30,805 nt of DNA, taken from the IMG/VR virus record IMGVR_UViG_3300020430_000064, positions 1-30,805 of that record; one strand, 5' to 3'. Positions 15,640-22,666 of this stretch are shown in pieces. The translations under genes and the position numbers were made by a program. Origin of the DNA: a virus. Position 1 is the first letter of the stretch. Each line of letters opens with the position of its first letter. The notes under the pieces were generated by a model, which worked only from the letters and a program-made list of their open reading frames with translations, ran no database searches and was not told where the DNA came from.

Positions 15640-17106
15640 ATGAGTAGTTGTAAATTAGTAATAAAAGACGAAGTAAATGTGAAATTTGAGAATCTATCTC
15701 TCGAATGGCGTAAAAGATTATCAAACAAATTCAAATACGAGATACCATATGCCAGACATCTACCAGCAGTGAAACTTGGCAGATGGGATGGCAAAGTGTC
15801 GTTTTTTGGATTAGGTGGCACAACATATCTTAATCTAGTTGACCAAATCATTCCTATACTAGATGAGGGCGGCGTTTACATAGATGTTGTTGACCAACGC
15901 CACAAGCACGATTTAGAATTCAAAGCCGTAGATAAAAATTACTTGTCACACATCAATTGGCCTGACAAACATCCATGTGCAGGACAACCTATAGAGTTGA
16001 GAGACTACCAAGTTGAAACAATAAACAAGTTCATCGAAAACCCCCAAAGCATACAAGAGATTGCCACAGGTGCAGGTAAGACCATAATCACAGCGGCACT
16101 GTGTCAGTTAGTGGAACCGTATGGAAGAACAATAACTATTGTCCCAAACAAAAGTCTTGTCACACAGACAGAAGAAGACTTCCTTGCTTGTAATTTAGAC
16201 ACCGGAGTGTATTACGGAGATAGAAAAGAAGTTGGAAGGTACAACACAATCGCGACATGGCAAAGTCTAAATGTACTTGAAAAGAAAGCAAAAAACGAAC
16301 ATAGCACTGAATTCAAAGAGTTTTGCGATGGTATACAAACTGTGATTATAGATGAAGTACATATGGCAAAAGCAGATGTACTGAAAAGATTGTTGACAGG
16401 TCCATTCGCACACTGTGGAATTCGTTGGGGGCTGACAGGCACAGTCCCGAAAGCAGACTACGAATTCATGGGACTTAAATGTAGTATAGGTGAGGTCGCA
16501 AACAGAATACAAGCAAGTGAATTACAAGACAAAGGTGTACTTGCAAACTGTCATGTAAATATTTTGCAAACACAAGATCATCCGCAATTCAAAACATACG
16601 CAGAAGAACTTAAATGGCTAACTACGGACAGTACCCGAATGTCATGGGTAGCCAATACAATAAAACATATTTCGACGTCAGGAAACACATTGATTTTAGT
16701 AGACAGAATATCCGCGGGCGAAATATTAAACAAAAAATTGAACGACTCTGTGTTTATATCTGGGTCAACAAAAAATTTAGAAAGGAAAGAACACTACGAT
16801 GAAGTGTCTACAACACAAAACAAAATTATTATTGCAACATATGGCGTCGCATCCGTTGGAATTAATATTCCTAGGATATTCAATCTTGTTCTTATTGAAC
16901 CTGGGAAATCTTTCGTAAGAGTAATACAGAGTATAGGACGAGGTATTCGTAAGGCAGAAGACAAAGACAATGTGCAGATTTGGGACATTACCAGTTCTTG
17001 TAAATTTGCAAAAAGGCATCTAGGTGCAAGAAAAAAATTTTACAAAGAAGCAAATTACCCGTATAATATAGAAAAAATAGATTATGAAAATCCTTACACT
17101 AGATAA
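15640..17106 (+). CDS. uvsW: UvsW DNA helicase
   Basis: This SF2 helicase remodels branched DNA, including D-loops, R-loops and Holliday junctions, and helps end origin-dependent replication in T4. Motif I is ATGAGKT at 142-148, motif II is DEVH at 238-241, motif III is GLTGT at 264-268, and motif VI is QSIGRGIRK at 430-438. The N-terminal 110 residues fit the small UvsW N-domain. At 488 residues it is near T4 UvsW (about 500 before the extra C-terminal ORF). Its end overlaps the next gene by 23 bp. Confidence 0.94.
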   Translation: MSSCKLVIKDEVNVKFENLSLEWRKRLSNKFKYEIPYARHLPAVKLGRWDGKVSFFGLGGTTYLNLVDQIIPILDEGGVYIDVVDQRHKHDLEFKAVDKNYLSHINWPDKHPCAGQPIELRDYQVETINKFIENPQSIQEIATGAGKTIITAALCQLVEPYGRTITIVPNKSLVTQTEEDFLACNLDTGVYYGDRKEVGRYNTIATWQSLNVLEKKAKNEHSTEFKEFCDGIQTVIIDEVHMAKADVLKRLLTGPFAHCGIRWGLTGTVPKADYEFMGLKCSIGEVANRIQASELQDKGVLANCHVNILQTQDHPQFKTYAEELKWLTTDSTRMSWVANTIKHISTSGNTLILVDRISAGEILNKKLNDSVFISGSTKNLERKEHYDEVSTTQNKIIIATYGVASVGINIPRIFNLVLIEPGKSFVRVIQSIGRGIRKAEDKDNVQIWDITSSCKFAKRHLGARKKFYKEANYPYNIEKIDYENPYTR

Positions 17107-17587
17107 CAGAACATATAGACTAGAAAAGATACCCGAGTGGGTGGACGAAAAATTAAGATTTGCAGTGTTGGATAACTCAGACCCTGCTAATCCTGATTTC
17201 TTTTACATTCCATTAATTTTCTTAGAAAGTTTTAACGCACCTGCGGCGGTGCTTGAAATCGGCAAATACAAGTTAAAGATGCCTCTTGATTGGAAAATGC
17301 TTATAGGTGAGGCGGGCCAGTCAGAAATGCACGTTTTACCAATTACAAGTTTGAACGACAGAGGATTTGATGCTTTCACATTTAACCCTCTTTCAAGTTC
17401 CAAACCTGATTTTATGCCCATAGACATTGTCGACATATACACAGAAGTAAAATGGTACTTTCCTAAAATTAAGTCGGGACAGATGTTGGCTGTCCCCCTA
17501 TCAGGAGGTCCGAAACCGGTTTGTGCATATTTCGTGAAGGACATTTCAAGACAATGCGAACAGATAGATTATGGCTCGGTCTGGTAG
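17084..17587 (+). CDS. Hypothetical protein downstream of uvsW
   Basis: This 167-residue protein is not recognised. It is mostly beta-like with hydrophobic strands, has no signal peptide or membrane helix, and holds a short Pro- and Gly-containing segment near the end (SGGPKPV). It is in the uvsW/gp62 operon, overlapping uvsW by 23 bp and the next ORF by 17 bp. Such tight packing supports translation. No function can be assigned. Confidence 0.75.
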   Translation: MKILTLDNRTYRLEKIPEWVDEKLRFAVLDNSDPANPDFFYIPLIFLESFNAPAAVLEIGKYKLKMPLDWKMLIGEAGQSEMHVLPITSLNDRGFDAFTFNPLSSSKPDFMPIDIVDIYTEVKWYFPKIKSGQMLAVPLSGGPKPVCAYFVKDISRQCEQIDYGSVW

Positions 17588-17831
17588 AAAGCACCTAACA
17601 ATAGAAGCACCGATTATCAAAGTATCGGGTGCATTCATTTGGACTAATCGAGAATGGCCACACTCTTTCTTTGCTTGGACTAGAAAAGAAAAAATTAAAT
17701 TTACGGAAATTAAAATGAAAAAAGATAAACTTACACTCTATTTTTCCAACGCAAAAGAGTGTACAATGTTTGGATTAAAATATGACAGAGAAAAGCAAGA
17801 GGAAGTTTTTCGAACTTCGCAATGGACTTAA
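17571..17831 (+). CDS. Small basic hypothetical protein
   Basis: This 86-residue protein has Lys/Arg-rich ends and several Trp and Phe residues (positions about 24, 29, 33-36) that suggest a small folded, possibly nucleic-acid-binding domain. It overlaps the preceding ORF by 17 bp and the gp62-like gene by 50 bp. That long downstream overlap is unusual in this compact window and could mean the gp62-like start lies further in. I do not recognise the family. Confidence 0.65.
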   Translation: MARSGRKHLTIEAPIIKVSGAFIWTNREWPHSFFAWTRKEKIKFTEIKMKKDKLTLYFSNAKECTMFGLKYDREKQEEVFRTSQWT

Positions 17832-18237
17832 GGCAGTAGACTTTAGGAATAAAGACTACTTTGACAGAATAGACGATCATGAGAGATCGCTATATTCACC
17901 ATTTATGCTGATGCGATACGCATCAAGTGTGTCGTCAAAGGATCCATTCTATGTTGAACACTACGTGGAAATGGTCAACGAATGTGTTAATAAAAATTTG
18001 TTTACACTATCTGGCAAACACAAAAAATTATGTTGGATACTAACAGCCATGTGTGGTGCACTTAAACCACAGTTCCATCCATGGATAAAACCAATGAAAA
18101 GGATTCCAAATAAAAGTTTAAAACAACTACAACAAATTTATCCAAACTGGAAGGAATCAGATCTCGAAACATTGGACAAAATTATAACTGACAGAGAACT
18201 AGAGGAGTTATTAGAAGCACATGGCATCAAAATATAA
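17782..18237 (+). CDS. 62: Clamp loader small subunit, gp62-like
   Basis: In T4, gp62 and the ATPase gp44 load the clamp gp45 onto DNA. This 151-residue helical protein resembles the short gp62 proteins of marine T4-like phages. The pattern SPFMLMRYAS at about 39-48 is followed by a helix rich in hydrophobics, then LSGKHKK, a FHPWIKP segment and a Leu-rich C-terminus. It is shorter than T4 gp62 (187). Similarity by eye is moderate and the partner genes 44 and 45 are not in this window. It overlaps the ORF before by 50 bp and the zinc-finger gene after by 17 bp. Confidence 0.7.
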   Translation: MTEKSKRKFFELRNGLKAVDFRNKDYFDRIDDHERSLYSPFMLMRYASSVSSKDPFYVEHYVEMVNECVNKNLFTLSGKHKKLCWILTAMCGALKPQFHPWIKPMKRIPNKSLKQLQQIYPNWKESDLETLDKIITDRELEELLEAHGIKI

Positions 18238-18904
18238 ATGTTCATACTGTGGTAAAGAATTCACCAAAGAAAGAACACTCCAGGTACATATGTGTGAGCC
18301 TAAAAGAAGATTCCTACAGAGGGATGAAAAATGGGTGGTTAATGCATTCATGGTGTTTCAAAGATTTTATCAGATCCATCAACACAACGCAAAACTTAAA
18401 ACCTATGAAGACTTTGTCAAAAGTCCTTACTACAATGCGTTTGTTAAATTTGGTAGATTCATAATGCATATAAATCCTTTATATCCAGAGAAGTATATAG
18501 ACTTTGTTCTTAAATCAAAGATCAAACTAGACCACTGGGCAAGAGATGACTTATACGAAACTTACTTGATAGAAGCACTCAAATCTGAACCTGTGGAAGC
18601 CGCACTTCAGAGAAGTATTACAACAATGATGGACTGGGCCAACGAGCAGAACGCACAGTGGTCAGATTACTTTCGATTAGTGAATACGAACAGGGCCGTG
18701 CAACACATCCAGCAAGGCAAGATAAGTCCTTGGTTGTTGCTAGGTTGCAACGCAGGCAAAAGGATGTTAAAATCATTTAACGACGAACAATTACAAATGA
18801 TAGAAAGATTTATAAACCCAAGTTTCTGGCCAAGCAAATTGAAAAGTTATCCCGCGGATCATATGCTGGTACAGGACACGGCAAAGGAGGCCAAGATTGT
18901 CTAA
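18221..18904 (+). CDS. Hypothetical protein with N-terminal C2H2-like zinc finger
   Basis: This 227-residue protein starts with a single zinc finger. The pair CSYC is at residues 7-10, followed after 12 residues by His23 and Cys25, with an FTKERTL helix start between. It is like a C2H2/C2HC finger. The rest is helical with several aromatic residues and no motif that I know. The location between the clamp-loader gene and a DnaE-like gene suggests DNA binding. A strong Shine-Dalgarno for the next gene lies inside its last codons. The product is not recognised. Confidence 0.75.
   Translation: MASKYKCSYCGKEFTKERTLQVHMCEPKRRFLQRDEKWVVNAFMVFQRFYQIHQHNAKLKTYEDFVKSPYYNAFVKFGRFIMHINPLYPEKYIDFVLKSKIKLDHWARDDLYETYLIEALKSEPVEAALQRSITTMMDWANEQNAQWSDYFRLVNTNRAVQHIQQGKISPWLLLGCNAGKRMLKSFNDEQLQMIERFINPSFWPSKLKSYPADHMLVQDTAKEAKIV
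18883..18890 (+). promoter_or_regulatory. Strong Shine-Dalgarno that sets a TTG start
   Basis: AAAGGAGG lies 6 nt before the TTG at 18897. It is one of the strongest ribosome binding sites in the window, and it supports TTG as the true start of the small ORF, since no ATG occurs early in that frame. Confidence 0.75.
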
Positions 18905-19130
18905 GATAGATTTGGAAATAGCAGACACATTAGAGTTTGACGATGGTGACTGTGCGATCATAATAAAACAAGATGGCTCAATAGGTAGAGTAATAATGCC
19001 AAAGATGACAGAAGAAATTGTAAACACAGAAGGATACAGAAAGTTGTTAGATGTGCTAGACGTCTTGCAACCTGGAGCCAAAGATAAGTTTATAAAACAC
19101 AGACAACAAGAGAAAGGAAGCATTCACTAA
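18897..19130 (+). CDS. Small acidic hypothetical protein with TTG start
   Basis: This 77-residue protein, read from TTG, has an acidic N-terminal half (EFDDGDC) and a helical, Lys-containing C-terminus. No motif is recognised. The strong ribosome binding site, its 8-bp overlap with the zinc-finger gene and its TAATG overlap with the DnaE-derived gene all argue for translation. A role with the DnaE-like protein is suggested by position only. Confidence 0.72.
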   Translation: MSKIDLEIADTLEFDDGDCAIIIKQDGSIGRVIMPKMTEEIVNTEGYRKLLDVLDVLQPGAKDKFIKHRQQEKGSIH

Positions 19131-19720
19131 TGCCTGATGTAGACATAGACTTTTTCGATAGGGACGGAGTATTAAAACTATTCAAACACACTCCTGCCAC
19201 AATGATAAAAGAGGGAAAAACGGAAAAGCACAAGACTGGTGTATACTTCCATGCTGTTCCAGAACATCCTGTGACCGGACACGCTTCACTGGATTACAAG
19301 AACGCAGAGGACAGAGGATATTTCAAGATAGACATGTTGAACGTCAACATCTACAAAGACGTTAAATCAGAACAGGAACTTGTTGAACTGATGATACAAG
19401 AGCCGGACTGGGACATGCTGAAAGACCCAAAGGTTGTAGAAAACTTATTCCACCTCAACGGACATTTCAAGATAGTTTCGAGTCTCGAACCAAAAAACAT
19501 AGAACAACTTGCGGCTGTATTGGCAATAATACGTCCGGCAAAAAGAGGACTGATGTACAAGAATTGGGTGGACATAATGAAAGAAGTGTGGGTAAAACCA
19601 ACTGATGGAAGTTATTTCTTTAAGAAGTCACATGCAGTTGCATATGCACAGGCAATAGTTGTGCAGATGAATTTGCTGAGCAGAGCTAAATATAGTTTTG
19701 ATGCACCATCAAAAAAGTAA
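19130..19720 (+). CDS. Reduced DnaE (family-C polymerase) palm-derived protein
   Basis: This 196-residue protein is recognisably derived from the DnaE alpha subunit but is a fraction of its size. It starts directly at the catalytic motif PDVDIDF (residues 2-8; Asp3 and Asp5 match E. coli Asp401 and Asp403). It then shows HKTGVYFHAVP (about 34-44, equivalent to HAGGVVIAP), and FKIDML at 65-70, where Asp68 matches Asp555 in KFDFLGL. NLFHLNGH and IIRPAKRG match the GVFQLES and RPGP motifs, and FFKKSHAVAYA at 163-172 matches FNKSHSAAYA. The PHP, finger-tip, beta-binding and OB regions are absent, as is the RGSGAGS motif. All three active-site Asp remain. It may be a regulatory or accessory subunit, or an exotic enzyme. 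It overlaps the small basic ORF downstream. Confidence 0.8.
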   Translation: MPDVDIDFFDRDGVLKLFKHTPATMIKEGKTEKHKTGVYFHAVPEHPVTGHASLDYKNAEDRGYFKIDMLNVNIYKDVKSEQELVELMIQEPDWDMLKDPKVVENLFHLNGHFKIVSSLEPKNIEQLAAVLAIIRPAKRGLMYKNWVDIMKEVWVKPTDGSYFFKKSHAVAYAQAIVVQMNLLSRAKYSFDAPSKK

Positions 19721-19862
19721 AAAGAAAATCATCAAAAGACGCACTAGAAAATCCAAATCTTCAAAACGTTCAGAGTATGGCAGTTATAAGCCGGATAGTC
19801 CTTTAACATTACACTATCTTACAACAGGTGCTATACTTCCTGAAAAAAAGAAGACTAGATAG
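19701..19862 (+). CDS. Small basic hypothetical protein (53 residues)
   Basis: This short ORF starts at the ATG at 19701, inside the end of the DnaE-derived gene, and ends at the TAG at 19860-19862. The first 24 residues are extremely rich in Lys and Arg, then a Tyr- and Pro-containing tail follows (EYGSYKPD, LTLHYL). The basic head fits nucleic acid binding. It overlaps the last 8 bp of the convergent gene at 19855. Without it, 19721-19854 would be an unexplained gap. Evidence is only coding potential and packing. Confidence 0.55.
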   Translation: MHHQKSKKKIIKRRTRKSKSSKRSEYGSYKPDSPLTLHYLTTGAILPEKKKTR

Positions 19863-20229
19863 GTCGTCTAACTAATTGGATAGTCTTCCTTTTCACCCGT
19901 TTCTTCGAAATTTCTGAAAGTTTCACTGTGGGTCCGTGAACGATTTCAACATCCTTTGAATTTAAAGTAACCAATGTTGACCTAAAATATCTGAACTCAC
20001 CTTTGAGAAAAATATTAATTGGCAATTTTCTATTAGACTCGTGCCACCAAGTTTCACCGCATTTAAGATATCTCATCTTATCTTGAGGTAGCATCAGTCT
20101 TCCGTAATCATAAAAACTGATCACATTGGCATCTTCATTTTGTATAATGCCCACAAACTCCATATCACCCTTTCTAATTAGGCTTAAAAAGGGGAACTTG
20201 TCCCTGAGTGTGTTAAAAATTTCGTTCAT
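19855..20229 (-). CDS. Hypothetical protein on the minus strand
   Basis: This 124-residue protein is not recognised. It has an N-terminal helix, a beta-rich middle (FVGIIQNED, VISFYDYG) and a very basic C-terminus (KKRVKRKT). There is a conserved-looking CGETWWHES segment at about 57-65 that could be a small functional loop. It is a single gene lying between two plus-strand runs, convergent with the small basic ORF and divergent from the virion-type gene. Confidence 0.75.
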   Translation of the reverse strand: MNEIFNTLRDKFPFLSLIRKGDMEFVGIIQNEDANVISFYDYGRLMLPQDKMRYLKCGETWWHESNRKLPINIFLKGEFRYFRSTLVTLNSKDVEIVHGPTVKLSEISKKRVKRKTIQLVRRPI

Positions 20230-20237
20230 TCTCTATC

Positions 20238-20245
20238 CATAAATA
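20238..20245 (+). promoter_or_regulatory. T4-like late promoter
   Basis: CATAAATA matches the T4 late promoter core TATAAATA with one mismatch at the first base. It lies 16 nt before the ATG at 20262. It is followed by an AT-rich leader. It would need the phage late sigma factor (gp55) and clamp, whose genes are not in this window. It sits in front of a virion-type gene, which fits late expression. Confidence 0.65.
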
Positions 20246-20261
20246 TTGTTAAATATGTACT

Positions 20262-21041
20262 ATGCAAACAATACAAAGGTATTTACTAAACCAGTTGGTA
20301 ATTGGTTATATTTCCGGTTATCACGGAAGGAACTCAAAAGTGTACGATAGGCGTCTAACATTACATAGAGGGGTATCAAATCCTGTCTCATTCACGTTCA
20401 AGAATGAAGATCAAAAGCCACAGGACATATCTAGCAAAAAATACACCCTAAATGTTGTTGACACAGAGTCCAAGAAAAATGCACTAACAAAAAGTCTTAC
20501 GATACTAGATGATGGATCCACAATTAGTTTGAGAGGGACTGCAAATTGCACAATCACAGACGGGGACTTGCTCCAACTTGATGCAAAATTCTATAACTTT
20601 TCTGTGAGTGATGTAACAGACGCGAACAATCCACAAGTGACTTATTCAGATACAGGATATGTGGCCGCTGGCACAATAGAAGTGTTAGACGGCGCTTATG
20701 CACAATTCGTTGACAGTACCTCGATCTCAGCATTTACACTGTCTGGTGATGTGTTCACTTCAGGTGCAATATCTGGTAGACCAGGAATTAATAACAATAC
20801 TGCACTACATACCATTGCAATTTACCCTAAAAACTTTTCAGGCACTGTTACGGTACAAGGTACAATGGAAACCGATCCATCTAGTGATGATGATTACTTC
20901 GATATTACCAGTTCTACGTTGTCAAGTGCATCTAGTGTTTCGACTTTGAACTTCACTGGTGTTTACCAAAATGTGAGATTTAAAGCAGACAGAACTGCAG
21001 ATACCACAGGCCGTATTGACAAAATCCTTTATAGACAGTAA
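20262..21041 (+). CDS. Putative virion structural protein, beta-rich
   Basis: This 259-residue protein is rich in Thr, Ser, Asp and Val, with almost no Cys and no enzyme motif. The N-terminal part (LTLHRGVSNPVSFTFKNED, about residues 32-50) resembles the first domain of several baseplate and upper-tail proteins of marine T4-like phages, which adopt a beta-sandwich. The middle and end repeat short beta-strand and Gly/Ser loops (TLSGDVFTSGAISG; TSSTLSSASSVS). It stands alone behind a late promoter in the middle of replication genes. The exact virion location is unknown. Confidence 0.6.
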   Translation: MQTIQRYLLNQLVIGYISGYHGRNSKVYDRRLTLHRGVSNPVSFTFKNEDQKPQDISSKKYTLNVVDTESKKNALTKSLTILDDGSTISLRGTANCTITDGDLLQLDAKFYNFSVSDVTDANNPQVTYSDTGYVAAGTIEVLDGAYAQFVDSTSISAFTLSGDVFTSGAISGRPGINNNTALHTIAIYPKNFSGTVTVQGTMETDPSSDDDYFDITSSTLSSASSVSTLNFTGVYQNVRFKADRTADTTGRIDKILYRQ

Positions 21042-21051
21042 AATATAGAGT

Positions 21052-22065
21052 ATGAACCTGATCCAATCTACTATTCTGACGAGCCTTCCAACGGCTAGGA
21101 AAAAAACTCCTAGTGGATGGATATCATTTAACGCACCTTGTTGCGTACACAACGGAGAGACAGCAGACAAAAAGAAACGTGGCGGTATAATGACCAGTGC
21201 TGACGGCACTGTAAGTTATCATTGTTTTAACTGTGGGTTTAAAGCAAGTTATGTTATTGGAAGGAAACTAACGTACAAGATGAGACAGTTCATGGGTTAC
21301 ATTGGGATACCCGACGACACAATACGTAAATTGGCAATAGAGGCCATGCGTGAAGAAGAGGGTGATATAAAATATGAAAAGAAAAAATTTGTAACATTTA
21401 AAAATAAAACACTACCCAAGAACTCACACAAACTGGACGTGTGGCTAGAAAAATATGTAGCAAAAGATTTGACTGAACCACAATGGAAAAAAATAGATGC
21501 AGTTCTGAAATATCTAGAAAGTAGGGGTATTGGACCTGAGTGGTATGACTTTATGTATTCACCAGAACAACATTGGGACGTTAACAAAAGATTGCTTATA
21601 CCTTTTTACTGGAGGGGTGATGTCGTTGGATTCACCGGAAGAATATTTGAATCATCAGACAAAGTAAAATACTATACAGACGTACAACCCGGATATGTGT
21701 TTAATATGGACGCACAGGATTGGACAAGGAAATTTGTGATAGTCACCGAAGGTCCATTTGATGCCATAGCAGTGTCTGGTGTGAGCATACTTGGTAGTGA
21801 AATAAACGCTACCCAAAGAGAATTGATAGACGGACTTGGTAGAAAGGTAATTGTAGTGCCGGATAGAGATGCTCCGGGAGAAAAACTTATCAACCAAGCA
21901 ATAGAGTTCGGATGGTGCGTTGCTTTTCCTGAATGGGATAAAACGGTTGGAGATGTGGCTGAGGCTGTGTTAAAATATGGGAGACTGTTTACTATACAAT
22001 CGATATTGAAAACAACAGAATCTAGTAAACTGAAAATTGATTTAAAAAGAAAAATGTATGGATAG
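21052..22065 (+). CDS. 61: DNA primase gp61-like
   Basis: This primase makes RNA primers and works with the gp41 helicase. The zinc ribbon is visible at the N-terminus (Cys30/Cys31, His33, then Cys58 and Cys61 in YHCFNCGF). The TOPRIM catalytic Glu is Glu233 in VTEGPFDA (231-238), and the metal Asp pair is in PDRDAPG (Asp271, Asp273). The 337-residue length matches T4 gp61 (342). It is followed by an oxygenase gene that overlaps its end by 8 bp, then gp41. The family call is firm. Confidence 0.93.
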   Translation: MNLIQSTILTSLPTARKKTPSGWISFNAPCCVHNGETADKKKRGGIMTSADGTVSYHCFNCGFKASYVIGRKLTYKMRQFMGYIGIPDDTIRKLAIEAMREEEGDIKYEKKKFVTFKNKTLPKNSHKLDVWLEKYVAKDLTEPQWKKIDAVLKYLESRGIGPEWYDFMYSPEQHWDVNKRLLIPFYWRGDVVGFTGRIFESSDKVKYYTDVQPGYVFNMDAQDWTRKFVIVTEGPFDAIAVSGVSILGSEINATQRELIDGLGRKVIVVPDRDAPGEKLINQAIEFGWCVAFPEWDKTVGDVAEAVLKYGRLFTIQSILKTTESSKLKIDLKRKMYG

Positions 22066-22666
22066 TCCGCAAAAAGCATTTACGATAGAAAACTTCTTAA
22101 GTGAAAAAGAACTTATGCACATCGATATCATAAGCAACACAATACCTAAGCAGATGAATAATGCAGAAAAACAAACCTTCACTAGCGGATTCAACTATTC
22201 TCTCATAAAAAAGATTGTAGACGAAAAACTTAAAAATATTTTTGGTGAGTTTAATGTGAAAGACTGTATGATACTCGAAGAAACAAAACCATGGGACATA
22301 CACACTGATTTTAACAAGGGAGACACCCATCCATACTATGCGTGTCTTATACCACTTGAATACGACGGCAAAGACACCCACACTGTGGTCTTCAACGAAG
22401 AAGCAAAGAATAGAGAGGAAATATTTCAATTACCTGAAAGTGAAAACAAATTGGATACTCAGACACTTGCCATATTGGACCATTGCAATGATAAAAAGTT
22501 ACAAAGGGTTTCATTACTGTCAAGTTACAAGTGGAAACGTGGTTCACTTATTTGCTGGCACAGAAAATTATTACATGCCAGCGATAATTTTAAAAAGAAT
22601 AAACTTGATAAAAAGAAAGCACTTGTGATGTTTTTGAACCAAGACAAAGAGGAATTGGATGGCTGA
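22058..22666 (+). CDS. 2OG-Fe(II) oxygenase-like protein (copy 2)
   Basis: This 202-residue protein has an iron-site pattern of the 2-oxoglutarate oxygenases. His82 and Asp84 (IHTDF) are followed by YACLIPLE and then WHRKLLHAS with His173, and a Lys-rich segment follows that could hold the 2-oxoglutarate-binding basic residue. It is not close to the copy at 8706. It sits between primase and helicase genes with overlaps on both sides, unlike a glycan enzyme, so a DNA or nucleotide target, such as a base modification, is possible. That is inference from position. Confidence 0.8.
   Translation: MDSPQKAFTIENFLSEKELMHIDIISNTIPKQMNNAEKQTFTSGFNYSLIKKIVDEKLKNIFGEFNVKDCMILEETKPWDIHTDFNKGDTHPYYACLIPLEYDGKDTHTVVFNEEAKNREEIFQLPESENKLDTQTLAILDHCNDKKLQRVSLLSSYKWKRGSLICWHRKLLHASDNFKKNKLDKKKALVMFLNQDKEELDG

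Noticed and set aside
19130-19720. The 196-residue DnaE-like ORF as a decayed pseudogene
   Set aside because: It has an intact frame, normal coupling and all three catalytic Asp, so I keep it as a gene. A decay origin is still possible further back.
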